Shown in pieces: positions 37,270 through 49,105 of a stretch of 64,000 nucleotides of DNA. Made by a program: the position numbers and the translations under genes. How positions within the stretch are numbered: the first letter of the stretch is position 1; each line of letters opens with the position of its first letter. The stretch covers positions 12,726,327-12,790,326 of the forward strand of contig CP141137.1 in assembly GCA_035236585.1 (NCBI GenBank). The letters are read 5' to 3'. The DNA comes from Warburgia ugandensis (lineage: Eukaryota > Streptophyta > Magnoliopsida > Canellales > Canellaceae). The notes beneath the pieces are model-generated. The model did not search any database and had not been told where the DNA came from. It worked only from the letters and a program-made list of their open reading frames with translations.

Positions 37270-38095
37270 TATCATCATTACATCAAGCCTTATCCCAATT
37301 AAGGGTCGGCTACATGAATCTTGTTCCTCCATTCTCCTTTATCAAGGGTCACGGCCTCATTTAGTACAAAATTTTTTGAGTCTTTCCCCACCACTTCCAT
37401 CTATGTCCTTTTGGGCCTTCCTCTTTCCCATTTAGAGCCTTCAACTTGGATTGTCTCACTCCCTACCGGTGCCATTTTTTGTCATTGTTGGATATGTCTA
37501 AAACCTCTATATCTATCATTGGTCATTTTATTACCTACTAGTGCTACTCCCAAGTTTTCACTAATAGTTTCGTTTCTAATTTTATCCTTATCTTGCCACT
37601 CATCCATCTTAGCATCCTTATTTTGGTTATGCTCATCCTATGTATATGTTGTTTCTTAATTGCTCAACACTTTGATCCATAAAGCATGGACGGCCTTATA
37701 GCCATTCTATAGAATTGTTCTTTCACTTTGAGTGGCACCCGCCAATCACAGAAAACTCTAGAGGCACATCTCCATTTGTTCTAATCCACTTGGATTCTTT
37801 GGATAACCTCGCTCTCAATCTCTCCTCTCTCATGAATTATCAATTATAAGTATTAAAGGTGGTCTTTGTGAGGAACTTCTTGGTTAGCAATCCTTATTGC
37901 TGCTTCATCCTACTTGTCTCCTTACTAAAATTGTATTCCATATATTTTTTCTTAGCTCAACTAATTTTAAATCCTTTAGACTCTATAACATCTCTTGACA
38001 ACTCTAGCATTGTGTTTACACCCTCCATTGTCTTATCAATTATAATTTTGTCATCTACAAATAACATGCACCATGAAATCTCCTCATGTAAATAA
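37270..38095 (-). pseudogene. LINE (RTE-like) reverse transcriptase remnant
   Basis: The minus strand carries the 3' end of a plant non-LTR element. Reading from 38095 leftward it gives EISWCMLFVDD (the catalytic FADD-type motif, here FVDD, at 38050-38061), then a region with ESKGFKIS broken by a TGA at 37957-37959. Further on come VPLKVKEQFYRMAIRPSMLY and IRMLRWMSGK in the C-terminal domain. The left edge at about 37270 shows ATCATCATTA, i.e. a short TGATGAT-type tail as in RTE elements. It is 5'-truncated just before the RT motif and cannot function. The plus-strand frames 37321-37659 and 37859-38095 are shadows. Confidence 0.8.
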
Positions 38096-38274
38096 CATGC
38101 ACCATGCGACACCTTGATTATTTCTATTTTAAAATATAAACAGTATCAAGTCTATCTAAAATCAAAATTAAACTTCAGCTTCTAGTGAAACAACAAGTCC
38201 TAAGAGACACACCTAGTTCATCATTCATTAATGGTGTCTTATATAAGTGATGCACATATTATTGTTTGGAAGAA

Positions 38275-38436
38275 GAAAAGGGCAGCCCTGGTTCATGAAG
38301 CTCCCGCATATGCAGGGTCCGAGGAAGGGGCGAACCACAAGGGTCACTAGTATGTAGCCTTACCTTGCATTTTTCAAGAGGCTGTTTCCACGCATTGAAC
38401 GCATGACCTTAAGGTCACACGATGATAACTCTACCG
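38275..38436 (-). mobile_element. Au-type SINE with perfect 13-bp TSD
   Basis: The 162-bp body matches my memory of the Au SINE family, in reverse orientation: the plus strand reads AAAAGGGCAGCCCTGG, AAGCTCCCGCATATGC, CCTTACCTTGCATTT, AGGCTGTTTCCACGC. It is flanked by TTGTTTGGAAGAA at 38262-38274 and 38437-38449. Au SINEs are tRNA-derived, polymerase III transcribed and mobilised by LINE proteins. The B box is degenerate here (GTTCAATGC on the minus strand). The copy sits about 180 bp from the LINE remnant, though nothing shows that this LINE moved it. Confidence 0.88.
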
Positions 38437-38449
38437 TTGTTTGGAAGAA

Positions 38450-39137
38450 TACCGAAAAACATAGGAGGCAGAAAAATAAATATGACTTAAAATTTTAACA
38501 ATCCAAACCATTTATAGATCTCATCCAAGAAAAAAAATAAAATCCAAACCACTTAATCTTTATGACATAATATGGATCAACCATTGAAATTCACCATCCT
38601 AGGATTACAAGCATCCAATCTGTCCTTTCATATATATGGGTGGTTAGAAGAGGAAGCAATACTTGACTATTATTTATTAAGCTTTCACAAAACAAAATAT
38701 ATAGTGATAAACAAAGGAAGTGTTTTGGTTTATTTAGGTCCATCCATAACATGGTCCCTTAGTCAATAGTTTGGATCAATGAACAAGTGCCCGTGTTACG
38801 CTATTATTTTCATAAGTTCTTATGTTTCTTTGAAACTATTCATGCCTATTATATACATGGTTTTCCCACTTCAAGAGTTACAACAAACTTTATAGGGAAT
38901 TGCCACATGGGACCTTAAACTAATTAAAGTTAGTCCTTTTTTGCCCCTTCATGATTTTATTGCTAAAAAAGGCCATTCTATTCCCCGCAACCCCAAATGG
39001 TTTTGAAAGAGAAAAGAAGCATCTTCCTCACTCATCTTTCTTTCCCCCTTTATGTAAATTTTCTTACAAAGAAAGGGTAAAATAGGATTTTAATTTTGAG
39101 ATTCTAATAAATGGCTTTTTATAAAATACAAATAAAG
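38450..39137. other. Gene-free stretch
   Basis: Nothing recognised; the open frame at 38572-38769 has no known content. Confidence 0.4.
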
Positions 39138-41776
39138 TGTTAAACCTTAATAATTGGATTGTACTAAAAATAATAATCCAATAACATTAGCAATGCTAAA
39201 AATGGAGTTCAGATGAGAAAGTTATAAGATTTCCAATAGTAGGGTATTTTGGCAATTTTACTTATGGGCTCCATTAATATATTTTAAAAGCATAAAATGT
39301 CTAAAACAGAAGGGCTGTTTTTGATAATGATAGTCCACTTGCGACATGTCTACCATGCATCATCGTGCCCTATGCCCTCCTTCACCACCGACACGTCCCC
39401 TCCCACAATTTCCATTGGCAACACAGGCACAATGACGTGTTAAGAGCTAGCTGCATCTCCACTTGCACGAACCCTCTTCCTTTTACACTCGCATTCCCCT
39501 CTAGTGTTGTGCAAACCATCCAGCCGGCAATGCTAGTCATCTATCTCCCTCTCTTCCCCCCAACAACAGGACAGCTGAGCTAGCCACGTCTGCTTCCCAC
39601 ACACTCACTCTCTCCTCCTTTCCCTTCCGTCCTTTTTCCTTTCTTTTCTTCTTTTTTCTCATTTCCTCCTCCCCTCCTTGCTTCCACATGCCATTACTTT
39701 TGACAACAGTAACCTTCGATTCACAACAACAGTCACCCAAACGACAGTGGATCGAAGATCGAACAACACTATTGGATTCCTCATGAGAAGAAGATCAAAA
39801 CCCCTTAGAAATTTCTTGATCAAAGTAGATTTCATTGGCGATCATATGGAGATTCCAAATCTGGCGACACTACATTTTTTGATGATAATCCAACGCAAAG
39901 ATCTCCTTTTTTTGGCATCAAATAACTTGAATTGATCCAAAACTTGACAACAATGTAGATGAGTGCTTAATCTACAAACCCTTTAAAGGAAATCATGATT
40001 TGATGTACAAACTGTCATTGGCAACAACTACACTGATCACCTCCTTCGATGATGGCCAGTCATCACCACCGATCGTCGATCACCTCCAACAACATGGATC
40101 TTTTAGCTAAAAAGCATGATCATAAGGTATTTCAACCCAATCTACACAATGAAAATGCTAAATCTTTTATTAGGGTCTGAGACCGTGAGGTATGATCTAC
40201 TAGATCCTCACCGCTCATCACGATCATCCCGACTCGAAGAATAAAATCCATCACTCAATTTGACCATCGATGAATATTTGCGGGTGATGTAAAGCTAATA
40301 ACATCTATTTGCCATTAGAATTTTGAGTATGTTATTAGCTTTACTAAAATATATAGATTTCAAATAATCAAATTATACTGAATGTTTGATTATTGTGCTC
40401 TAGATTTAAGACTACTTGACTGTCATAAAACTGATATCTTGTCATGTTACATTATTTTAGCTTTTAAATAATGCAATATTTACAAACGAGGCATGTGAGT
40501 TATATATATATATATATACACACACTAATACTATGATGCATACTGTTGTCTTGAAAATGAAAATGATATTACCCATTCCATTATATGCAGTTGTATGTTT
40601 TGAAAGAAAATAATGATTCTTGAAATTGCATCAATCCCATGACTTGAGATAAGTTATATAAATGCATGATTTTTCATGATACATGTGTTATATGATTTAA
40701 TGACACTTGGATGTTGTACCGATTTGGTCTCCCGGCCTCTAACCACCAAAGGTGGTAGGTATCTGTGCCTACAAAGGATAGGAATAGTCATTAGAGGTGC
40801 TCACGGCACCCTTTCGAGACGTATCTATAGTCATGATAGAGGTTGCGGTGGCTGGTCTCTAAATACCATAGACACATGATTCAGTAATCTGGTCATGAGC
40901 ATAGTATACCATGGGATTTCTGTTTGGTGATCCCACATAGATGAGCTTGATGATGGTCGTTAGATGAGTACTCATCACCAACCGGCTAAAGTGTTTGTTG
41001 GGGTGCATATGTGCACGTGATGGTATTGTCGATTTGGAATTGCTGATGTTCATGGTTTAACCAATTTCTACTTTAATATTTTGAGGATCTTATGACATTT
41101 GATTTATCAAGTTAGTTGGTGGATCTTTTACATAATTTAAAAGTTATGCACACATGTGATTTTATGATATATTATATTTTATGATTTATGTGAGACTAAC
41201 ACGAAGATTTAATCATTTGAAAAACATACATTCAAGATTGTACATGTTTTACATTGATATTATCTTAAATGTTTTAGCTTTAAATTATAATCCAAAGTTA
41301 ATATGTGATTTCAGATTATATATTCTATCTTTGAATTGAACATTGTATTCTTTAGAACTACAGGAAAAATGATTTGTAATATTTTTTAGAATTGGATTTT
41401 ACTTAAGGAAGAACAATTCGAGGTGGATAAAAATCTTAGATGAAGATGAAGGTTAAACATACTATATAAACAAATGTAAATATAGGACTTATCTTTTTTA
41501 AACATGTATATGTAATTACTACAATTGGACTCTAAGATGTGATTGGCTAAATCTCAAATGTGTGTACTTCTATTTTAATGATGAAATTAACTTAAAAAAT
41601 TCTTTGATTTTGTTTTCTTGGACGTAAATGACACTGTGGATTCTCAAAAGTGAATTTAAAAGAAAGAGATTCTTCTACTGCATTATTTTTATAAAATTAT
41701 TTTCAAATAGGGATCGATCCCACATTAGGATTTAGTTTTGCATCTAAAAATGCATATGAAAACCCTAGTCGTCACA
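39138..41776 (+). mobile_element. LTR remnant, probably solo, related to 4707-7313
   Basis: Its proposed start (TGTTAAACC) and end (CCCTAGTCGTCACA) give 2639 bp, close to the 2607 bp of the first solo LTR. Shared phrases near the start are TTAGCAATG, AATGGAGTTNAGATGAG with AAGTTAT, and AGGG...TTTTTGATA. The part around 40700-41000 matches 35240-35580. No matching TSD was found (TAAAG against CTTAT), so the borders are provisional. An AT run lies at about 40500-40517. Open frames at 39365-39583, 39537-39740 and 39678-39935 are incidental. Confidence 0.55.
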
Positions 41777-41977
41777 CTTATCCAACAAAACACTTATTTA
41801 GCAAAGTCCAAAGGGCATCCTCAAATCTAACATTGATGTCCATATCTTGAATTCAAATACTTCTCAAACAAAACTCAATTTGTAAAATTTATTAGAGAGA
41901 AAAAACCTAGAGGATGAACAATATGGAGCATCTAAAACTTGTGAATAGTTCCTTTTAGCTCTAATAGGCTATTTTCA

Positions 41978-41982
<5 letters not shown>

Positions 41983-42042
<60 letters not shown>
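41983..42042. repeat. (GA)30 microsatellite, target of an LTR element
   Basis: Thirty GA units end exactly at the left border of the element at 42043. The right flank of that element resumes with GAGAGAGGGG at 43901. Confidence 0.95.
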
Positions 42043-42045
<3 letters not shown>

Positions 42046-42433
42046 TGTAGTGATGTGAAGCATGTTTCTTTGTTTATTATTGTTTTCTTATTTAGCTACT
42101 TATGTTTCTTATTTTTCATTAGTTTAGCTACCATATATATCAGCCATTATATTAGAAATAAATTGGATGGCTGAGATTTTTAGTAGTTTTAGATTGTTGT
42201 TTCTTCTAATTAAAACATGAGAAGAACTCATTGCCATGGGGGCTTTAGGATTGTTTTTTAATATAAGAAAAAAGAAAAAAATTCTTCTTCATTGAAATCC
42301 AGAAGAGTTTCATTCTTTGAATTGAGAAGAGTTTTGTGGAATTAACTTGGTGCCTGGAAGAGTGTCCTTGTAATCCTTTCTCTAACTTTTCTTTTGATTC
42401 TCTTGTTTTAGCATATTATTCATTATGTCATAT

Positions 42434-42445
42434 TGGTATCAAAGC
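42434..42445 (+). promoter_or_regulatory. Primer-binding site of the compact LTR element
   Basis: TGGTATCAAAGC, 3 bp after the left LTR, close to the tRNA-iMet primer consensus. Confidence 0.75.
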
Positions 42446-42854
42446 AAAACTCAATCCCTAGTTCATCTTCACCTGAATGAGTAAGTCCTAGTCCTTTACC
42501 CCTTTTTCTCTCAAATTTTCCTTTAATATTTTATTGTTTGTTTTTACTACCTTTTGGTTCCTTTTATTAGTCACTCTTTACATTGGTTTCAAATTCTACA
42601 TATTTGACTTAGCATACTCTTTCTCCTATCCTCCCATATTAACCTCCTTTTTCTTTCATTATAGGGGGGGGGTTGTTTTAAGGGTGGTCTCTTTCACCTT
42701 ACTTTTTATTAGCTTACTTGGTCTCCATCATCTAAGCATGTAGATTATCTTTCTTACTCCTAGTAAAACCACAGTCCTATATTACTACTTTGATTTTGAT
42801 TTCTTTCATGCATCCACAGATATTGATTTTGAAACAAGGCTAGATGCATTTAAC

Positions 42855-43115
42855 ATGTTTGGTTTTTGCACTACAAATTTGCACTTCCTTGGTGGCCATG
42901 ACTATGATGATGACTCACTTTTCAACAAGTACTTAGATGAGAATGATTCATCTAATACTATCTTGTTTGATGGAGAAAACATAGCCAATAATAATAAAGC
43001 ACGAGACCATGGCTTTCATCTTATCGTTGACAACTATATTGAGAAGGAAGATGCTCATAGTGTTACACTATTTGGAGATGTGACAGGGCTTCCCCTCAGT
43101 TGGAGACCTTCCTAA
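42855..43115 (+). CDS. Internal ORF of the compact LTR element, unknown
   Basis: 86 codons beginning MFGFCTTNLHFLGGHDYDDD, acidic in the N-terminal half. I do not recognise it. It has no zinc knuckle, protease or RT motif. It may be a residue of gag or captured host sequence, or a chance frame. It lies between a GTAAGT...CAG stretch that looks intron-like (42481-42819) and the degenerate end of a polyprotein. Confidence 0.25.
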   Translation: MFGFCTTNLHFLGGHDYDDDSLFNKYLDENDSSNTILFDGENIANNNKARDHGFHLIVDNYIEKEDAHSVTLFGDVTGLPLSWRPS

Positions 43116-43905
43116 ACATTCCATGATAAACTTGATTTTAAGATGACATTTCACATCGATGGCTATGCATTTTGAAAACATTATATAGCAAAAGAAAACC
43201 AATCTTACACTATGTGCAAGAGTTTTCAACTAGATTGCTTGGTGAAAGTGAATAATCTAATGAACATTATGAACTACGTATTTTATAGAGGTAAAATATA
43301 TGAGGTTAAGGGAGCCAAATGAAGTATAAGATAATTAATTCAACTAAAATTCTTAGTCAAACTCTTATCAACATAGCACACATGTTTCAATTTCTTCTTG
43401 TCATTGAAATTTTGAAGAGAGAGATCATCAACCAATACTAATTACTGTTTAAGGTTGGAACTATATACGATCCTCACGAATTTGAGGACAGATTCTTTTC
43501 AACTAGGAGGGACTAGTGCAGTGCATATGAAGAAGGTTTTCTTAGTAATAATTGCTTTCTTATTTAGCTACTTATGTTTCTTATTTTTCATTAGTTTAGC
43601 TATTATACATATCAACCATTAGATTTTACATAGATTGGATGGCTATATTGTCAGCAATTTTAGGTCTTTATTTCTTCTACTTAAAATATGAGAAGAACTC
43701 ATTGTTGTGGGGATTTTTAGATTGATTTTGAATACAAGAAAGAAAAGAAGATTTCTTCTTCATTGAAACCTAGAAGAATTTCATTCCTAGAACCTAGAAG
43801 AATTCTATAGGATTAACTTGGTACTTGGAAAAGTATCCTTATAGTCCTTCCTCTAACCTTCTCTTAATTATCTTGTTTTAGCATATTATTCATTGTGGTA
43901 GAGAG

Positions 43906-45696
43906 AGGGGTAGATGCTATTTTCATGAATGATTCTACTAAGTGTGCAAATTACAAGGGGTAAAATAGGTAAAAGAATTAAAATTGTCCACTCTTTCTTT
44001 CCCTTGCTAGTATCAACCAAGAGAAATCACAATAGGGGTGTGGCAAGGTATTAGACATTGTTGTGACCTTTCAACCATTTTACATTGATATTAGAACTCG
44101 TATTGATTCATGTATTAGTTAGTTATATCTCTAGTCATGCATAATTATTGAAATGTTGTTATTGGTTATTAGCATGTAAATGAGATACATGTTATAGAAC
44201 TAGAATAATTATTTAATTCATGGTGTGGTTAACTAATAATCATCCACAAGCTAGTCCGCTACTCTCTTAGCATGAGATCACCCATAATATGACATAGAAG
44301 ATCGAGATGAGGTCAACTGCAAGTATATGGTGGGCTGCCTTATAGAATTAGGACAATTAGTTAACTTATGAAGTAGTTAACTAACAATCATGAACAAGCT
44401 AATCCACTACTCGCACAACAAGAGACCACCACATGACATAAGTATCTGGGATAAGGCCAACTGCAAGGAGATGGTGAGCTGCTTTGCTTCTTAAGGAGAT
44501 TAGGATGAACATGTTTCTGTCCATAAATATGAGGCAACAATCCAAGCCATGGAGGACGTTGTTCGGCATAGTATAATTGTGGTTTCATATACCTAGCTCA
44601 AGATTTTTTTTAGCCGTTTGCATTTACATTGGTATGTATATCATACTACATGTGCAAGAAAGACCACTACCTACAAGTACATGATTAATCCCTACTCCTA
44701 TTATTGTGCAAGAAGCTAGTCTTGTAGGTGGCCCTTCTGCCCTTAGCAACCCTTCACTTTGTTAGGATATTGATGTTTGGTCATGCTACTTTGCACATTT
44801 CCTATGGCCATGAATGATGCAATTGGCTGAGGCATTTCCTGGAGAGTGACTAGAGTACTATTGAATAACCTATGTCTTGGGAAAGATTCATTCTGACAAA
44901 GAACTTGAATGAAGATGCATTAGCATAATTGAAGATAAAGAACAATGAAGATTCATTCTAATAGCTCATCAAATTAATAGTATTTATAAAAATGGCTCAA
45001 GTCAGCATAAATATGAAGCTTTGACACATAAACACTACTTGTCAACTTGAAAAGTAATACTATAGGGGATGAATGTTATACTTGTAAATGGGGCATCAAT
45101 AAGGTATATTATCTATCATTTGTAAATCCTTATTGTATACTAAACTATCCTAATATTTTGGTTTCAACATCAAGTTCGTCTCATCTTCTATATTTCTTTG
45201 TTTCCAACCACTCTCTTAAAAGGACCAAATATTTGCATCCTATGTTTAATTTTAACATTCATTTATTTTTTCTATTGATATTCACTTTATTTGTATAAAG
45301 AGATAAAAGAATTGATGCTTAGAACTCTAAGCATATCCATGTACTTGTTGTTCAATGCCTTTTACTTGGTATCTATTAAAAGAATAGGTAATATTTGTGT
45401 GAAACATACATGTTTAAGTACAAGAATACATGTATTTTTTGGTTTCCTTACTTTCTTAAAGAAATGTAGAGTTTGGAGTTTGAATAGAACTTAGGAGTTA
45501 TAGTAAAAATTCAAAATTTTAAAGGATTCATAAAGAGAGTATTCATATCTTATAGACTTCTTTGTAGTATATGTGATGTTTACATGAGAAGTGCCCCTAT
45601 CATTTTTGGGCTCCTTTTCCATTACATTCACATGATTCGATTCAAAACATCTCCTCAAGCTCTAATTCAAGCGCCTCCAAAGTGAAGTTGGGTCAC
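43906..45696. other. Gene-free stretch with a 148-bp tandem duplication
   Basis: Apart from the duplication at 44192-44490, nothing is recognisable. Open frames at 44388-44588 (-), 45047-45298 and 45291-45494 have no known content. Confidence 0.4.
44192..44490. repeat. Diverged tandem duplication, 148-bp unit
   Basis: Copies start at 44192 and 44340 (TTATAGAA). Shared landmarks in order are TAACTAA(T/C)AATCAT, ACAAGCTA, CACTACTC or CTACTCTC, ATGACATA, CCAACTGCAAG or TCAACTGCAAG, and GGGCTGCC or GAGCTGCT. There is no coding content. Confidence 0.65.
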
Positions 45697-46479
45697 TGTT
45701 AAGTGTTCAATTTTGGTCAAAATACCTCTAATTTAGTATTCAATTAGATCATCTAACTGTTCATATCTGCAAAAATTAGCTTGATTTTGAATTTAGCTCC
45801 AATTGACAATCCAAATCTTAATTTGTCAAAATCAATGGTTAGATGATAATTAGAGCTTATTAGATGATTAATGTACGGTTCAGATGATTCTAATTTAGTC
45901 TTTTATTTTGCAGATCAACCAAAAGAGGCATGGATGGCAAAGATCAAAAGTTAACGGTGCAGATTATCTTAAAGAGCATTGGATGGGTTAGATCACTCAC
46001 AAAGATGGATAGGATAGTTTCCTAAAAGATAATTGACCTCAATTGGGAATCATGTACAAAAGGAAAATAACATGGAGAAGGCAACTTGCAATTGTGGAAG
46101 AGTTTCTAAAGTGAAGGGGGGGAACCAAATAAGAAAAAAAAGAGTATAAGGAAAAAAAAAGGCATGCAACCCGTCATCTCCACTCACTTCCTCTTTCTTA
46201 TTCTTCTCTCTTTCCTTTCCCACTCTCTCTCACGTTCTCTTTTTCCTCTTGCTTTTCTCTCCACTCTCTATTCTCTTCCTTGGCTGCACATAGGAGGCAG
46301 TCCCCCTACCTCTCTCTCAACCCCCCTCTCTCTAACTTTTCCTCTTGCCTTTGTCTCCACCATCTTCCATCACCAAACCATACCCCCTCTTCCCTCTCTC
46401 CCTACTTCCTCTTCCCTCTCTCCACTCTCTATTCTCTTCAACCCCTTCCTTAGACCCGTACAAGGAAGAAGGTACCACC

Positions 46480-46565
<86 letters not shown>

Positions 46566-47877
46566 GTTCTCCTTCCCCTCTTCTATGCTTTCTTCTCCCC
46601 CAACTCTCTCATCTTTATCTTCTCTATATCACTTCCCATCTCTATCTCATCTTTCTGTTCACCACACCCAGTCAAACCGTTACTTCCTTCTCTTTTCCTC
46701 CCTGCTTCTCCCCATCTCTGATCACCGACTACTACTTACACAACGCCGATAAACTTTAGTTCCCTATTTCCCCTCCCTCTTCACCGTCACACACAGCTCT
46801 TCACTAATGTATGTCCCTCAGCCAGACCGAACCACACCCTCCACGCGCTAGATGACACCCCACCAAGCTCAGGTCACACTGGACTGGCCTAGGCAAACTT
46901 CACTGCCTAGATCGCACCTGACATAGAGAAACTAGCACCGGCGGGATTGCTCCTCTCCTTTATTCTTCTCCTCGACTTTCTCTCTTTTCACCAGCGCCCA
47001 TTCCACCTCCGCCATTTTTCTCGCCTCCGAACATCTTAAAGGAAAGGACCCAAATCAGGTTTTTCCCCTCCTCTCTTCTACTCCCCCTGCATCCTCTTCT
47101 TTCCTCCTTCTTCCCCATCTCCTTCTCCGGCATCTTCCTTGATGGGCTTCTTTTTTTTTCGTTTTAATCATATTTGTTTCTCAAATTCCATTTTTGCTTG
47201 TCCCTGCTTTATTTACATTTGTGTCCCTGTCTATCCTAGTTTCACTTTATCTATGTTTTTCTTATCCAGGGACAATCCAATCCAAACTAGATCAATTAAG
47301 GTTTAACCCAATCAACAGGTTAGCCTTAATCAACCAAGAATTGCCTGTTTCTCATCCGTTTCTTATCTGATTTCAAATTAATTATATTTTTTTATTCTTA
47401 GGATATCTCTGGACCTAATTAATGTATCTTATCTTCGAAATGAAATCCAAAAATCAATCTGAGCTGTCTAACTCTCAAAATCACAATTTAGCGCAAATCT
47501 CTATGATTTTGAGGAATATGACAAATTAAACCTACATATCTCTAATCAAGGATGTTCTGAAGACATTAATGAAGGATGATCAACTCTTAGAAGTCAGATT
47601 TGAAGATATTGATAGTGATTAAGCTAGGAAAGTAGTTTTTTTTCTTATTAGTTAGTTTAATTTTCTTTATTCTGGAACTAAAAATTCTATAACTTTTAGA
47701 AGTTGAATTTGTCTAAATTCTGATTCCAATTCCAGTAATTTTTGTTATTTATTTTAATTTTAGATAATTAAATTTTATTGAAATTCCAACCTTTTAAGTC
47801 AAGTCCCTGTGGGATCGACCCATACTTGCATAAGCTACATACAATAGCCCATGCACTTGCGGTAAAACACATCAACA
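45697..47877 (+). repeat. 5' LTR of the Athila-like derivative
   Basis: 2181 bp with one (CT)n tract. The first ~330 bp are nearly identical to those at 50690. The long Ser/Leu/Pro open frame 46164-46721 is a product of the pyrimidine-rich tract, not a gene. Confidence 0.8.
46487..46564. repeat. (CT)n microsatellite in the 5' LTR
   Basis: About 39 CT units, at the position equivalent to the tracts at 51306 and 59901 in the sister LTRs. Confidence 0.95.
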
Positions 47878-49105
47878 ATCATGGTCTCAAGATTATCAAC
47901 CATCTCAGGAAGAAGCAGCATGGTCGTACCCTAATCAACCCTACCAAGATTATGATGAAAATCAGGGAGAACAATCATGGTTCCAACCTAATCAATCCTT
48001 TCCAAGTACTCCAATGACACAACAGTATGTGCCTTTTGAGTCAATGCCTTCATCACAAAAGGAAGACACATTCGACGAGACCCTTGGGTTATTAGCAGAA
48101 TAGACTAAACAATTTCATGAAGAGATGCATCAATTACATGCTGCATTGATGGAAAGGTTTGGAGAATTTGAACCAAATGAGAATATTGATGAACCATCTA
48201 TTCATGATGATAAGATAGAAAATTCAAGTGATCATTCTAAAATACAAAGTCCCCTACCATCCACAAAAACCTCCAATATAGATATACTGGAGGCAGATCT
48301 AAGTCATTATTATGCTTCCACTGAAGAGATATCCGTTGAGAAAGGTGATGAATTCATAGAAACCCCCAACCCAGAACCACTCAAGTTGTGTCCTGCTTAT
48401 TTTTAGGAAATTAATGAAGGCACACCCTTGGAAGAGGTAAAGGAATTGTTGGAAATTTTTCCATCAATGAACACTTCTCAATGGCAAACTAGCGTAGAAC
48501 CCCTTACAAAGTCTGATATTCTAATTGAGCCTTGTAATGTCAAAGATGTACCTGATTGGGACCTACAAACCTTATTTGCAAAACCATTAAATAAGAAATT
48601 AGGCCTACCTGAAATCTTACCTGTGCTAATAGAACAAGAAGAGAAAGAGTTCAATGATGTACTAGTCCTACTTCAACCAACTCTAGGGTACACATTATAA
48701 AATAATCAGGATTTAAGCAAAACAATTTCCCCTCCTTTATTAATACAAGAACAACCTTTTTGGGATGGGCAAAATCAACTTATACCCCAATTTCAGGACA
48801 ATGTAAAGGAAATGGAGGAAAATAAGTTGAACATGATTATCATTATTATCCTTAAATTTGGTAAAGAAAAGAACCATCAACTTCCATACGATTCAACAGA
48901 ATTCAAATTCGCGGTAGTTCTAATAGTTATAGAGATTCCACACCCTAAATTTTCAAGGTGGAGAGAATTTATTAACTATCATAAAATTTTGATGATGGGA
49001 GATCATCAGAATGGTCCCACTCAATTTACATTCATGGTAGTTTACTGTGTTCTAAAGTGGCGTGAGAAATCATGCCATTTCATTGTTAGGATTAGAAAAA
49101 CTTAG
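47876..49105 (+). pseudogene. RT-less internal ORF of the Athila-like derivative
   Basis: One frame runs from the LTR edge to 49105, broken by three stops (48101, 48404, 48698). It opens with a Gln/Tyr/Trp-rich repeat (QSWSQDYQ, later EQSWFQPNQ), as found after the zinc knuckle of Athila gag. Next comes an amphipathic stretch (FHEEMHQLHAALMERF) that could be coiled coil. Acidic sequence follows, with LEEVKELLEIFPS and VPDWDLQTLF, and then a C-terminal part (HPKFSRWREF; LKWREKSCHF) that I do not recognise. There is no protease, RT or integrase. The N-terminal capsid is missing because the LTR end is fused directly to mid-gag. Its role, if it ever had one in a non-autonomous family, is unknown. 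Confidence 0.5.

Larger units (their letters stand above)
42043..43900 (+). mobile_element. Compact non-autonomous LTR retrotransposon, 1.86 kb
   Basis: Two LTRs of 388 and 387 bp (42043-42430, 43514-43900) align along their length. A primer site follows the left LTR, and a purine tract (AACTAGGAGGGAC, about 43501-43513) precedes the right LTR. The TSD is GAGAG (42038-42042 and 43901-43905). The 1.08-kb internal part lacks protease, RT and integrase. Its right end, GAATTTGAGGACAGATTC, resembles the EFED-type C-terminal end of a Ty3/gypsy polyprotein. It would need enzymes from another element to move. It could be a deletion derivative or an established short family. Confidence 0.8.

Noticed and set aside
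37321..38095. Plus-strand hydrophobic open frames (112 and 78 codons)
   Set aside because: They are antisense shadows of the minus-strand LINE reverse transcriptase.
46164..46721. 185-codon Ser/Leu/Pro-rich open frame
   Set aside because: It lies wholly in an LTR across a CT tract; the composition follows from the repeat.
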